Positions 8,353-16,970 of a DNA stretch of 64,000 bases are shown here, one piece after another. A program made the translations under genes and the position numbers. The notes beneath the pieces were generated by a model. It had not been told where the DNA came from. It saw nothing but the letters and a program-made list of their open reading frames with translations, and ran no database searches. Each line of letters starts with the position of its first letter. Within the stretch, counting starts at the first letter, position 1. This DNA is from an uncultured Granulosicoccus sp. (GTDB taxonomy: Bacteria > Pseudomonadota > Gammaproteobacteria > Granulosicoccales > Granulosicoccaceae): positions 186,001-250,000 of the forward strand of contig CANMQI010000009.1 of the NCBI GenBank assembly GCA_947499955.1, read 5' to 3'.

Positions 8353-10110
8353 TCATGGAACACTGAAGGCCATGACGCCAAAGTGCCTGACACCATCACG
8401 GTCTATCCTGTTTTCTGCAACCTGCCAGAAACGCTCGGGCTCATTGTCAGCCCTGGCGGTCAGGCGGACATAGTAGTCACCACTTTGCAGCAGGCTGGCA
8501 TCGACTTCCTGGGTGACAGAATCCTCGGCATCTGCAATACCCGTATACTGCGCAACGATATCGTCCGCACTGAATTCCAGCGATGAGGAAATCTGCAAAT
8601 CATAGGAAACAGTATGACCCGTGACGTCATACGCAGGCGCCCACGAGAACTGCCAGCTTGAACCATCCAACGCCGGTTCCAGCAAGGTGGGTGGCATGGG
8701 AATACTGAAGCTGTTTGCAAGCGCCTGTTCATTCAGACCAGGGTACATGGCCAACTGCACCGCAGAAGACTCCCGGTAATAGGGGTTGTAGTCACTGTCC
8801 GGGGCTTGCAGTTCGAACGGTGCGGCAAGAGACGCATACAATGTGGCTTTCTCACTGATCAATTCATCAGTAATGTAACTCTGGTGGATATGGCTGACGG
8901 CCTCCTGGATACGCTCGTGAATACCCGGCAGACGGTAGTATCTGGATGTGAAGTCATTCTTTGACCCCACTGCATAACCATACTCGGTACGTTGTCTCAG
9001 AGCATCGCTGTCATGACTGTTGGGCGGCTCTTCCCATTTACCCATGGCAGCATCGTAGTCCCACGGCAGGAAGTAGAAGATCTCCGTACCCGTCGGGTTG
9101 TAGAGCAGATAGTTGTGTCGAGTGGCATCTGCCTGATTCAGTAGAATATTGACAGCCATCCAGCTCAGCACGTTGTTGCGGTTGAAATACTGATCCAGAA
9201 CCGAATCGAATGAGCGTTCGGGATCATGCAGAGCTGTCAGCATGGCGACCAGGGCGCGATGGTCCTTGCCCTCTTCTATCTCGAGTGAACTCTCGAATCT
9301 ATCTTCGTCCAGTGGCTTGCCATCCTCATCGACGGCCACATCAAGCAGATCACTCTCGTCAAAACGGAAATCCTCGGCCTTGTACAGATTGCCCTTGTCG
9401 TTGAAACCGCGTTTTTCCAGATAGTGATCGTTCGGCCGTTCGATGTGCGTGTACAGACCATGATCCTCTGCACCGGCGCCGTCATCAATCCAGAGATTGA
9501 CGAACTGGGTGCGCATGCTGGGCAGATGAGGCACCACACTCATCATGTCGAAGGCAAGCTTGTTGCGAATTCTGCTGGATTCAAAAGGGTGTTTGTTGAT
9601 TTGCAGATATCGCTCACCGCGCCACAGGATTTCCTTGCTATCCAGTTTGATGCGAAATGATTTTTGCGGAGCAAAGCGCGAACCACCTCCACGCAGGCGC
9701 ATCTCGGCATTGCTGAGCGTGCCATCATCCGGAAAATCGCTGCTTTGGAAATGAATCGGTATATCCACTTTCAAGTCATCGTTCTTGTCTGTATCCGCCA
9801 ACACGTCTGCAAGTGTGCAGCCTGACAGGTCATCTGCGGTGCAGATCCCAGCAGTGGTTTCGGTGCGTACATCCACACGAATGACATTTGCCGTGCCATA
9901 ACCATCTTCCTGATACAAGTCGGAATCAAGCACCAGATCCGTATCTGACGGTGCAAAGATATCGGTAACTGGATCTGTCGTGTCCGTATCGGTACCGGTG
10001 TCAGTGCCTGCAACCGGCCCATCATCGGGTGGCACAGCTGCATTATCATTCGAACTGCTGCAACCCACTGTCAACAAGATCGCCAATACTACGGGGATAG
10101 TGAAGTACAT
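8353..10110 (-). CDS. CotH-kinase family lipoprotein
   Basis: 585-residue predicted lipoprotein. The signal peptide ends in LTVGC with the lipid-acceptor cysteine at 17, followed by a low-complexity Asp/Thr/Gly linker to about residue 50. The CotH-type atypical protein-kinase region covers about 135-420: RGGGSRFAPQKSFRIKL (140-156) contains the nucleotide-binding lysine region, HNYLLYN is at 332-338 and FLPWDYDAAMG (347-357) is the metal-binding aspartate motif. CotH proteins phosphorylate extracellular proteins in Bacillus spores; here it would act in the periplasm or at the outer membrane, with unknown target. The last ~150 residues look like a beta-rich fibronectin-like domain. GAGG seven bases before the ATG supports the start. 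Confidence 0.85.
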   Translation of the reverse strand: MYFTIPVVLAILLTVGCSSSNDNAAVPPDDGPVAGTDTGTDTDTTDPVTDIFAPSDTDLVLDSDLYQEDGYGTANVIRVDVRTETTAGICTADDLSGCTLADVLADTDKNDDLKVDIPIHFQSSDFPDDGTLSNAEMRLRGGGSRFAPQKSFRIKLDSKEILWRGERYLQINKHPFESSRIRNKLAFDMMSVVPHLPSMRTQFVNLWIDDGAGAEDHGLYTHIERPNDHYLEKRGFNDKGNLYKAEDFRFDESDLLDVAVDEDGKPLDEDRFESSLEIEEGKDHRALVAMLTALHDPERSFDSVLDQYFNRNNVLSWMAVNILLNQADATRHNYLLYNPTGTEIFYFLPWDYDAAMGKWEEPPNSHDSDALRQRTEYGYAVGSKNDFTSRYYRLPGIHERIQEAVSHIHQSYITDELISEKATLYASLAAPFELQAPDSDYNPYYRESSAVQLAMYPGLNEQALANSFSIPMPPTLLEPALDGSSWQFSWAPAYDVTGHTVSYDLQISSSLEFSADDIVAQYTGIADAEDSVTQEVDASLLQSGDYYVRLTARADNEPERFWQVAENRIDRDGVRHFGVMAFSVP

Positions 10111-10453
10111 GTTCCAACCTCATGTTGAATGGATATGGGTGTCTTCCAACCGATATCGGACTGCCAGGCTGTCGAAGGCACGAAATGGCAGGCATTCGAA
10201 TCGGTATCAGGGCAGATATCGAACGCAGAAACTGACAGATAATCAGGTAAGAATACCCAGGGGAGTTTCAGTCTGTTCGGGGTATTGATCCGGTTACTCG
10301 TTTGCCTGCTGTTGATAATACTCGGCGCAGATTTTTTTACCAGTATTGGATCAACATGCGGCCTGAACAAGCTCACACGTCGCATCACAACTCCCACAGG
10401 AGGAATCAAACTGCAGTAGAAACCCTGGCCCAGCCTTGCAGCTGCTGACCCGA
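10111..10453 (-). other. 343-base gap between mnmE and the CotH gene
   Basis: Both neighbours are on the minus strand. The gap holds the ribosome binding site for the CotH gene near 10118-10124 and a short perfect palindrome CCGATATCGG at 10149-10158. A frame with no stops crosses it (10089-10457, minus) but its peptide has no domain and composition unlike neighbouring genes, so I do not call it. I see no clear terminator for mnmE. A promoter for the CotH gene is likely here but not assignable. Confidence 0.4.
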
Positions 10454-11794
10454 TCACTTGCCGATACAGAAATCCGAAAATATCCGACCCAGCAGATCCT
10501 CGCTGTCGAAACGTCCCGTTATCTGATCCAGCGACTGTTGCGCCAGACGCAGCTCCTCTGCCGCCAGTTCAGGCATCGTGGATTCACGCAGACGATACAG
10601 GGCAGCATCGGTCGCCTCACGCGCGTGATACAGGGCATCAAGGTGTCTGCGACGCGCGCTGTATACACCCTCTACCGCACTGTCGTGACCAGCCAGAGAC
10701 AGCAGAAGCGATTTCAGTGCATCCAGGCCCTGCCCAAGCTTGGCTGAGATGCACAGACGGGCATCGAATCTTTCCTGCAGCTCTTCCAGCGTGGCATCGT
10801 CAACCTGATCGCTCTTGTTGATGATGACACTCTGACTGACGGAATCGGGCAGATCCACCGGCGGCAGAACCGGATGCGTGGCATCGATGATCACCAGTAC
10901 ATGGTCGGCATTGTCCATCTGCGCGCGCGCGCGACGGATACCCTCGAGTTCAACAAGGTCTTCGGTATTGCGTAGTCCGGCTGTATCCACAACGTGCAGC
11001 GGGACACCGTCGATGGTTATTTCTTCACGCAATACATCGCGTGTGGTGCCCTCGATGTCCGTGACTATGGCGGATTCGACGCCAGCCAGAGCATTCAGCA
11101 AGCTCGATTTTCCGGCATTGGTAACCCCGGCAATGACGATGGTCAAGCCATCACGCAGTCGCTGACCTTGTTCGGCCCGTGACAAGAGGCTGTCGAATTC
11201 CCTGATCAGATTCACGGTGCGCTCTTGCAGAACCGGCTCCGCCAGGAAATCGATCTCTTCCTCACTGAAGTCCAGTGCCGCTTCCAGCCAGACGCGCAGT
11301 GCAATCAACTCTTCCTGAATGGTCGCTACATGGGCAGAGAAATCACCACTCATGGAACGCACCGCAGCCCGGGCAGCGGCCACACTGCTGCTGTCAATCA
11401 GATCGCTGATGGCCTCGGCCTGAGCAAGATCCAGTTTTTCATTGAGAAAGGCGCGTTCAGAGAACTCGCCGGGCCGGGCAGCTCGTGCGCCCAGTTGCAG
11501 AACACGCTGCATGATCATGTCCAGAACCACCGGGCCGCCGTGCCCCTGCAATTCCAGTACATGTTCGCCGGTAAAGGAGTGTGGTGCTTCGAACAACAGG
11601 GCAATTCCCCGGTCCAGCACGCTACCGTCTTCAGAGAGAAACGGCAGATAACAGGCTTCGCGGACCGGCAGATCACGGCCGCAAATACGGTTGGCCATGA
11701 TCGGCGCGAGTGGCCCGCTGATGCGGACCACTCCAATGCCAGCGCGTCCCGCACCGCTGGCAATCGCTGCGATCGTATCGCCGCTACCGATCAT
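10454..11794 (-). CDS. mnmE: tRNA modification GTPase MnmE (TrmE)
   Basis: GTPase partner of MnmG in wobble-uridine modification of tRNA. The 446-residue product has the N-terminal tetrahydrofolate-binding domain (start MIGSGDTIAAIASGAGRAGI), a helical domain, and the inserted G domain with G1 GVTNAGKS (223-230), G2 threonines near 250, G3 DTAG (270-273) and G4 NKSD. The last residues FCIGK carry the invariant C-terminal cysteine used in the modification. It is the last gene of the leftward rpmH-rnpA-yidD-yidC-mnmE operon, 33 bases after yidC. In this genome it is not next to mnmG. Confidence 0.98.
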   Translation of the reverse strand: MIGSGDTIAAIASGAGRAGIGVVRISGPLAPIMANRICGRDLPVREACYLPFLSEDGSVLDRGIALLFEAPHSFTGEHVLELQGHGGPVVLDMIMQRVLQLGARAARPGEFSERAFLNEKLDLAQAEAISDLIDSSSVAAARAAVRSMSGDFSAHVATIQEELIALRVWLEAALDFSEEEIDFLAEPVLQERTVNLIREFDSLLSRAEQGQRLRDGLTIVIAGVTNAGKSSLLNALAGVESAIVTDIEGTTRDVLREEITIDGVPLHVVDTAGLRNTEDLVELEGIRRARAQMDNADHVLVIIDATHPVLPPVDLPDSVSQSVIINKSDQVDDATLEELQERFDARLCISAKLGQGLDALKSLLLSLAGHDSAVEGVYSARRRHLDALYHAREATDAALYRLRESTMPELAAEELRLAQQSLDQITGRFDSEDLLGRIFSDFCIGK

Positions 11795-11827
11795 GTGTCC
11801 AATACGTGTCGATGAACGTATCGAGCA

Positions 11828-13678
11828 CTACTTCCTGGGCTCGTCACCTTTTTCGGCATCACTGGCAGAAGACTCGTTGTCAGCGTCATTGGCACTGACT
11901 TCCGGCTTGTCGACTTCCAGTGCCTTGGTCTCCGAATCATCCTCGTCGGCTTTCTTGCCCTTTTTCTTCTTGTCCTTCTTGTCCTTCTTGTCCTTCTTGC
12001 TGTTGGTACTATCAGCCAGCACATGCCGAGTGATGTAGTACTGCTGGGCGATGGAAAGACTGTTGTTGACTACCCAGTACAGCACCAGACCAGCCGGGAA
12101 GAAGGCAAAGAACACACCGAATATCAGCGGCAGGAACTGGAACACCTTCGCTTGAATGGGATCAACCGGTGCGGGGTTCAGCTTCTGCTGAAAGTACATG
12201 GTGGCTGCCATGATGATCGGCAGAATGAAGAACGGATCACGCAGAGACAGATCCTGGATCCACAACATGAATGGAGCCTGACGCAGCTCGACACTCTCCA
12301 GTAGCGTCCAGTACAACGCGATGAAGACCGGAATCTGGATGATCATCGGCAGACAGCCACCCAGAGGGTTGACCTTCTCCTTCTTGTACAGCTCCATGGT
12401 CGCCTGGCCCATCTTGGTGCGATCATCGCCGTAACGCTCTTTCAGCGACGCCAGCTTGGGCTGTAGCAGCTTCATCCTGGCCATGGAACGATAACTGGCT
12501 TCGGAGAGCTTGTAGAACACCGCCTTGATGATGAAGGTGGTGAAGATGATCGCCCAACCCCAGTTGCCTATGAGGCCGTGGATGGTTTTCAGCAGCCAGA
12601 ACAGCGGTTGAGCAATGATGGTCAGCCAACCGAAGTCGACGGTAAGTTCTAGATGATCAGCCGCAGCAGACAGCTTGTCCTGAACCTTGGGTCCGATGTA
12701 GGCCTTGGTAGAGAATGTGCCCTGCTGGCCTGCCGGTATGACCTGACTACCGGAAACCATGCCGATCAGATAATGATTTTCCTGGGCAAGAAACCGACTG
12801 TAAGCCGTGTTCTGCTCACCCGTCGACGGGATCCAGGCCGCTGCGAAGTAATGCTGAATCATCGCCACCCAACCATCGGTCACGGAAACACTCAGATTTT
12901 CATCTTCCATGTCGCCGAACTTGATCTTGTTGTAGCGTTCTTCTTCATTACTGACGACCGCACCGATATACGTGTTGACGAACTGCTGTTTTTCGTCCTT
13001 GGTACCCGGCTTACGCTTCAGCTGACGATATTGATTGACTGTCCAGTCAGCATCAGAGGCATTGTTGATCAGATAGTTGACAGCGACCTCGTAACTGCCG
13101 CGTGTGAACGTCAGAGTCTTGGTGACGGTGATGCCGTTACCGGAATCCCAGACAAACGGCACTTCGATAGTGTTCTGTCCGTTTTCAAGTGAGTAGCTGT
13201 CCTGAGCCGCCTGCATCAACTCACGATGAGTCGGTGCTGGTTCGTTGGCACGAGCCTGCAGGCCTGATTCGGCCACAAGGTAATGCAGAGGGTCGTCACT
13301 GACCAGTGTGAACGGTGTATCAGGCTGTTCGATGGACACCGGATAATCCTTGAGATCAACTCCGGTGATGGTGGCGCCCAAAGCACTGATGGTCACGTTG
13401 AAGACATCCGTGCTGACAGAGACAACAGGCACATCCGCTGCAGCCGTAGGCACAACCGGTATGGCTGCCGGTCCGGCCACGGCACCAGGCATGTCGTTGG
13501 CATTGGCTGCCGAACTGTTGCCGGGTGTTCCGTCAGCAGTCGTGGGAGTGGCTCCGGGGGTGTCCGTCGAGGTTTGCACCACGGGCGCCGGTGCGTGGTA
13601 ATCCTGCATCCAGGTCTGATAGATGATCAGACTCAGAAAACCGAATGCGAGGTACAACAGCAGTCGTTGGGTGTCCAT
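11828..13678 (-). CDS. yidC: Membrane protein insertase YidC
   Basis: Inner-membrane insertase that works with or without the Sec translocon. The start at 13678 gives [20 protein letters not shown], the usual first transmembrane helix, then a large periplasmic domain and the five-helix core. The core has MARMKLLQPK, the cytoplasmic hairpin with LYKKEKVNPLGGC, and LYWTLLESVELRQAPFMLWI, all close to Pseudomonas-type YidC. The groove residue of the first core helix is lysine (FIIKAVFYKL), as in that group. The 616-residue length includes a highly charged C-terminal tail with repeated KKD units followed by an acidic stretch. The start codon shares one base with the yidD stop. Confidence 0.98.
   Translation of the reverse strand: MDTQRLLLYLAFGFLSLIIYQTWMQDYHAPAPVVQTSTDTPGATPTTADGTPGNSSAANANDMPGAVAGPAAIPVVPTAAADVPVVSVSTDVFNVTISALGATITGVDLKDYPVSIEQPDTPFTLVSDDPLHYLVAESGLQARANEPAPTHRELMQAAQDSYSLENGQNTIEVPFVWDSGNGITVTKTLTFTRGSYEVAVNYLINNASDADWTVNQYRQLKRKPGTKDEKQQFVNTYIGAVVSNEEERYNKIKFGDMEDENLSVSVTDGWVAMIQHYFAAAWIPSTGEQNTAYSRFLAQENHYLIGMVSGSQVIPAGQQGTFSTKAYIGPKVQDKLSAAADHLELTVDFGWLTIIAQPLFWLLKTIHGLIGNWGWAIIFTTFIIKAVFYKLSEASYRSMARMKLLQPKLASLKERYGDDRTKMGQATMELYKKEKVNPLGGCLPMIIQIPVFIALYWTLLESVELRQAPFMLWIQDLSLRDPFFILPIIMAATMYFQQKLNPAPVDPIQAKVFQFLPLIFGVFFAFFPAGLVLYWVVNNSLSIAQQYYITRHVLADSTNSKKDKKDKKDKKKKGKKADEDDSETKALEVDKPEVSANDADNESSASDAEKGDEPRK
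11972..11998 (+). repeat. 9-base tandem repeat in the yidC 3' region
   Basis: Three exact copies of gtccttctt (11972-11980, 11981-11989, 11990-11998) lie inside yidC and encode the KKD repeats of its basic tail on the minus strand. The unit is a multiple of three, so a change in copy number would only lengthen or shorten the tail. Confidence 0.8.
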
Positions 13679-13962
13679 TAACTCTTGAATTGGTCGAGTG
13701 AAGGGGAGTCGGAATCCGCAGGACAAGCACATTCGCCTTGCCCAACTGCGTGATCCCTGGCTTGCGGAACCGGGTCAAAACCACCCGGATGAAAAGGATG
13801 GCAACGACACACTCGGAGCACTGCCAGCTTTCCGCCCCGTAGTGTACCGTGAGTTGCTATCGCTTCAGCAGCGTATTCTGAACAACTGGGCACAAAACGA
13901 CAGCGAGGTGGCAACAATGGGCTTACCCACCGGCGATAGAAAGCGATGAGCCGGAGAATCAC
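13678..13962 (-). CDS. yidD: Membrane protein insertion efficiency factor YidD
   Basis: Small membrane-associated protein that assists YidC-dependent insertion. The 94-residue peptide starts from a GTG ([17 protein letters not shown]) and contains the conserved block [15 protein letters not shown] and [17 protein letters not shown] typical of YidD. It sits three bases after rnpA and overlaps yidC by one base (TAATG), the standard arrangement. The C-terminal 25 residues are poorly conserved and hydrophilic. Confidence 0.95.
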   Translation of the reverse strand: MILRLIAFYRRWVSPLLPPRCRFVPSCSEYAAEAIATHGTLRGGKLAVLRVCRCHPFHPGGFDPVPQARDHAVGQGECACPADSDSPSLDQFKS

Positions 13963-13965
13963 GGA

Positions 13966-14370
13966 TCAGCTGCCTGAGGGTACCGAAAGGTGTCCACTCT
14001 TTGGAGTCGATCGAGTCATCTTGCCAAGCAAGCGATCTATGGAGAGCCGAAGTTCCTGAGCGGATGCACCGGTCGCAGCATCTCGATTCATGACAACCAG
14101 TTCCATTCCTGACAAAGACGATCGTTGATGACGAAAGGCTTCTCTGGCAACTCGTTTGATCCGGTTTCGATCAACTGCTCGTTTAGCGCGCTTCTTGGCA
14201 ATGGCGAGTCCCAGGCGGGAGAGCCCTGTGTCATTGCGCTTTACCAGAATGGTCCAGTACTTGTCGGAGTAACGTTTGTTCTGTTTGAAGACCTGACTGT
14301 AGTCAGAACCTGTCAACAATCGTGCAGCACGAGGAAAGGACTGATCGACACTATCGCGGGAGGCTGTCAC
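13966..14370 (-). CDS. rnpA: Ribonuclease P protein component RnpA
   Basis: Basic protein subunit of RNase P, which matures the 5' ends of tRNAs. The signature RNRIKRVAREAFR is present, preceded by LGLAIAKKRAKRAVD. I prefer the GTG at 14370, giving 134 residues, because GGGAGG lies six bases upstream and the length suits the family. The frame is open further up: an ATG at 14439 (157 residues, no ribosome binding site) and a TTG at 14448 overlapping the rpmH stop. It lies between rpmH and yidD as in most bacteria. Confidence 0.93.
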   Translation of the reverse strand: MTASRDSVDQSFPRAARLLTGSDYSQVFKQNKRYSDKYWTILVKRNDTGLSRLGLAIAKKRAKRAVDRNRIKRVAREAFRHQRSSLSGMELVVMNRDAATGASAQELRLSIDRLLGKMTRSTPKSGHLSVPSGS

Positions 14371-14444
14371 ATCGGCCTCCCGCCTGACATATGCTGAAGA
14401 GTCGCAAGCTGACACGTCGTCAGTTTGCGACGTCAACATACGAA

Positions 14445-14579
14445 TCAAGCGCTAAGGCGAGCCCTGCCCTTGCGACGGCGTGCTGCCAGCACTGCACGTC
14501 CACCACGAGTGGCTTTACGTGCGCGGAATCCATGGGTGCGAGCACGCTTGATCTTGCTCGGTTGATACGTTCTTTTCAT
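14445..14579 (-). CDS. rpmH: 50S ribosomal protein L34
   Basis: Small basic protein of the large ribosomal subunit. The 44-residue translation starts [18 protein letters not shown] and ends [11 protein letters not shown], which is the full L34 pattern. It is first in the leftward operon with rnpA, yidD, yidC and mnmE. A near-consensus promoter and a hairpin lie just upstream. It marks the left side of the origin region. Confidence 0.98.
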   Translation of the reverse strand: MKRTYQPSKIKRARTHGFRARKATRGGRAVLAARRRKGRARLSA

Positions 14580-14597
14580 GTCGGCTGTACTCGAATA

Positions 14598-14613
14598 GCA
14601 GCCAATGGGCTGC
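14598..14613 (-). other. Hairpin in the rpmH leader
   Basis: A perfect inverted repeat GCAGCC-aatg-GGCTGC lies 18 bases upstream of the rpmH start, in the predicted 5' untranslated region. It has no T-run, so it is not a standard terminator; it could affect stability or translation of the rpmH operon mRNA. Confidence 0.5.
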
Positions 14614-14635
14614 GCGTGTCGTTAACGAACCCCCG

Positions 14636-14664
14636 ATCATAATCTGACTTTGTTGCTGGGTCAA
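14636..14664 (-). promoter_or_regulatory. Sigma-70 promoter of the rpmH operon
   Basis: Read on the minus strand: -35 TTGACC at 14659-14664, a 17-base spacer, and -10 TATGAT at 14636-14641. Both hexamers match the consensus at five of six positions with ideal spacing. The expected transcript would start near 14629, about 50 bases before rpmH. This is the strongest promoter seen in the window. Confidence 0.85.
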
Positions 14665-15201
14665 GCCATGTTCGAGGAATATCTTCACTGCATCGGCGAC
14701 GGAGCATCTGAATTCCATCGAATGTTTCACAAACCACGTGTCTTGCCAGTGCCCGAAGCAATCGCTCACCTTGCAATCACAACGCCAGTAGCGACCCCGG
14801 TTCCTGGAAACATGAGGGTCTTGCAGTGTGTGTCGCATAACAGTGCTGGTGAAGGCCTGTCACAGGGAGAGAAGCAGATACCGTTGCCTCCAGCCCTGCC
14901 TGAGCTCGACATTCTTCCAGATTTGCAGAACGCTCGACAAGGCCCGCTGGCGCCGCTGATTGCCGATTCCTGTGCACAGCGAGTTTCGACGCGAAGGCAG
15001 CTTGCCACTGGATCATCCACACCGGGAAGCTTGCCACTATTTCATCGACCCCCGGGAGCTCACCACAAACGCCTGCCAGGCAATGCAGGCAGGGCTGTCC
15101 ACGGATGCGCGAATACGCGACCCCGTTGGAAACCGCAAGAAAACAAGGAACCTTTGTGTATCAGTCGTATTCACGATCAGAACATCTAGTAGTATTAGAC
15201 G
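14665..15201. other. rpmH-dnaA intergenic region without a supported gene
   Basis: About 540 bases between the divergent rpmH and dnaA promoters. An open frame at 14650-15189 (plus) covers it but the peptide has no family features and overlaps the rpmH -35 element, so I reject it. One DnaA-box-like site with a single mismatch (TCATCCACA, 15013-15021) is visible, but no perfect boxes. It may hold part of the origin or dnaA regulatory sites. Confidence 0.4.
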
Positions 15202-15230
15202 TTGAATATCGGGTTGCTCTTACGTAGAGT
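15202..15230 (+). promoter_or_regulatory. Candidate dnaA promoter
   Basis: TTGAAT (15202-15207), a 17-base spacer and TAGAGT (15225-15230), each matching four of six consensus positions. It would give a leader of about 75 bases before the proposed TTG start of dnaA. Confidence 0.4.
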
Positions 15231-15311
15231 GCATTCCCCCCCTGCAGACAAACCTCGCTCAAGCGAGCATTGCCGTCTGCCTACCCCTGTCATGCCTCGG
15301 AGATCACACAG

Positions 15312-16706
15312 TTGAGAGCACCACTTTGGGATCGCTGTCTGTTGAAGCTCGAAGAAGAGCTGTCCGACCAGCAACTCAACACCTGGATTCGTCCCCTGCA
15401 AGCCTGGCATGAGTCTGACCAGCTGCGCATTCTGGCGCCGAATCGATTTGTACTGGACATGGTACAGAGCAGTTTTCACGCTCGTATCCAGGAAATTGCC
15501 AGTGCGCTGACTGCACCGGAAGATATCGAGGTCAAACTGGTCATCGGTTCTGGTCAACCCAACGAGGCTCAGCAGGCCTTTCAGGAGCGGCATCAACCCG
15601 CGCCTTCCGGTCGTTCCAATGAACGCGATTCCGGACGAATGTCGGCCCCCGCCCATTCGCAGGTTGCCAAGAACTTCCCACCACTGGACTCACATCTGAA
15701 ACCGGAATTCAGTTTCAACACCCTGGTAGCCGGCAAGAGCAATCAGCTGGGGCGCGCAGCGGCTCTGCAGATCGGTGGAAGTCCAGGTACCGCTTACAAC
15801 CCCTATCTCATCTACGGAGCATCAGGTCTGGGCAAGACCCATCTGATGCAGGCCATCGGCAACGAGATACTGGCCAACAAACCCGATGCACGGGTGTCCT
15901 ATATCAATTCGGAAACCTATGTGCACGAGATGGTCAATGCGCTACAGCATGGCAAGATGAATGAATTCAAGGCTTATTACAGAGGGCTCGACGCGCTACT
16001 GATCGACGATATCCAGTTCTTCGCCGGCAAGGAACAGACGCAGGAAGAATTCTTCCACAACTTCAATGCCCTGTTCGAAGGCAATCAGCAGATTGTTCTG
16101 ACCTGCGATCGTTACCCGAAAGAGATCAACGGCCTGGAAGAACGACTCAAGACGCGTTTTGGCTGGGGCCTGTCGGTTGCGATCGAACCACCCGAGCTGG
16201 AAATGCGGGTCGCCATCCTCAACAGCAAGGCTGAGCAACGTGGTGTCACCCTCCCCTCGGAAGTCAGTTTCTTCATTGCCAAGCGTATTCGCAGCAATGT
16301 ACGTGAGCTTGAAGGCGCTCTGAAGCGCGTCATAGCCAATTCACAGCTTATCGGTACCCCTATCACCCTCGACTTCACTCGTGAGGCCCTGGCGGACCTG
16401 CTGGCGGTCCAGGCGAAGACGGTCAGTGTGGAGAACATCCAGAAAACGGTTGCCGAGTACTACAACATCAGACTCGCGGACTTGTCCGGCAAGAGTCGAT
16501 CACGCTCGGTTGCCAGACCTCGCCAGATAGCCATGGCTCTGGCCAAGGAATTGACCAGCAAGAGCCTGCCGGAGATCGGCAAGGCCTTCGGTGGCAGAGA
16601 TCATACGACCGTTCTGCATGCCTGCCGCAAGGTTGTGGAACTCCAGGAATCCGATGAAGGCATTCGCGAGGACTACAGTAATCTTCTGCGCACGTTGTCC
16701 AACTGA
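15312..16706 (+). CDS. dnaA: Chromosomal replication initiator DnaA
   Basis: AAA+ initiator that binds DnaA boxes and opens the origin. From the TTG at 15312 the product is 464 residues. Domain I starts [18 protein letters not shown]. Walker A GASGLGKT is at 169-176, Walker B LLIDDIQF at 229-236, and the C-terminal DNA-binding signature [11 protein letters not shown] at 427-437. No in-frame ATG or GTG exists near the conserved N-terminus; only TTG codons at 15270 and 15312 are available. The second has GGAG nine bases upstream, so I chose it. It heads the rightward dnaA-dnaN-recF-gyrB series. Confidence 0.97.
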   Translation: MRAPLWDRCLLKLEEELSDQQLNTWIRPLQAWHESDQLRILAPNRFVLDMVQSSFHARIQEIASALTAPEDIEVKLVIGSGQPNEAQQAFQERHQPAPSGRSNERDSGRMSAPAHSQVAKNFPPLDSHLKPEFSFNTLVAGKSNQLGRAAALQIGGSPGTAYNPYLIYGASGLGKTHLMQAIGNEILANKPDARVSYINSETYVHEMVNALQHGKMNEFKAYYRGLDALLIDDIQFFAGKEQTQEEFFHNFNALFEGNQQIVLTCDRYPKEINGLEERLKTRFGWGLSVAIEPPELEMRVAILNSKAEQRGVTLPSEVSFFIAKRIRSNVRELEGALKRVIANSQLIGTPITLDFTREALADLLAVQAKTVSVENIQKTVAEYYNIRLADLSGKSRSRSVARPRQIAMALAKELTSKSLPEIGKAFGGRDHTTVLHACRKVVELQESDEGIREDYSNLLRTLSN

Positions 16707-16749
16707 CGTTAGCTGCTCTTTCAGGATCTTCTATCTTCCGGTATAAACC

Positions 16750-16758
16750 TGTGGATAA
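16750..16758 (-). promoter_or_regulatory. DnaA box 1
   Basis: Perfect TTATCCACA on the minus strand, in the dnaA-dnaN gap. Confidence 0.8.
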
Positions 16759-16796
16759 CTTATCAGCAATGTGTGCAAGCTATTAGAAGGTGTGAC

Positions 16797-16805
16797 TTAT
16801 CCACA
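16797..16805 (+). promoter_or_regulatory. DnaA box 2
   Basis: Perfect TTATCCACA on the plus strand, 38 bases after box 1 and in opposite orientation. Confidence 0.8.
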
Positions 16806-16895
16806 TTTCCCTCACAGGAAGAGCGCAGTGAGTCAGGCCAGTTATACAGACCAAATTTTATCAACAAGCAATTGTTTTAATTACTAAAAACGGGG

Positions 16896-16904
16896 TTATC
16901 CACA
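16896..16904 (+). promoter_or_regulatory. DnaA box 3
   Basis: Perfect TTATCCACA on the plus strand, preceded by an AT-rich stretch and followed by a short GC-richer spacer and the triplet run at 16919-16930. Confidence 0.8.
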
Positions 16905-16918
16905 GACTTTGCCCTCAG

Positions 16919-16930
16919 TAGTAGTAATAA
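16919..16930 (+). promoter_or_regulatory. Candidate DnaA-trio element
   Basis: TAGTAGTAATAA follows DnaA box 3 after a 14-base spacer and leads into an A-rich stretch up to dnaN. This is the layout described for basal unwinding elements, where DnaA strands assemble on repeated triplets. The match is by eye and short runs of this kind can occur by chance in AT-rich DNA. Confidence 0.5.
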
Positions 16931-16970
16931 ACATAAACACACAATACAAACACACCTTTTTCTATCAGCC

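Larger units (their letters stand above)
16707..16970. other. Probable origin of replication (oriC) between dnaA and dnaN
   Basis: A 264-base AT-rich gap with three perfect DnaA boxes, two AT-rich stretches (about 16853-16891 and 16919-16960) and a TAG/TAA triplet run next to the last box. It sits close to the point where gene direction switches from leftward (rpmH operon, mnmG operon) to rightward (dnaA onward), as expected at an origin. No gene is present. Boxes in the rpmH-dnaA gap are much weaker, so I place the opening site here. Confidence 0.75.

Noticed and set aside
10089..10457. 122-codon minus-strand frame between mnmE and the CotH gene
   Set aside because: Overlaps the CotH start and its ribosome binding site; peptide unlike real genes nearby.
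15013..15021. TCATCCACA as an origin DnaA box
   Set aside because: One mismatch and alone in its region; not enough to call an origin there.
14650..15189. 179-codon plus-strand frame in the rpmH-dnaA gap
   Set aside because: No recognisable domain, Pro/His/Arg-rich composition, and it covers the rpmH -35 element.
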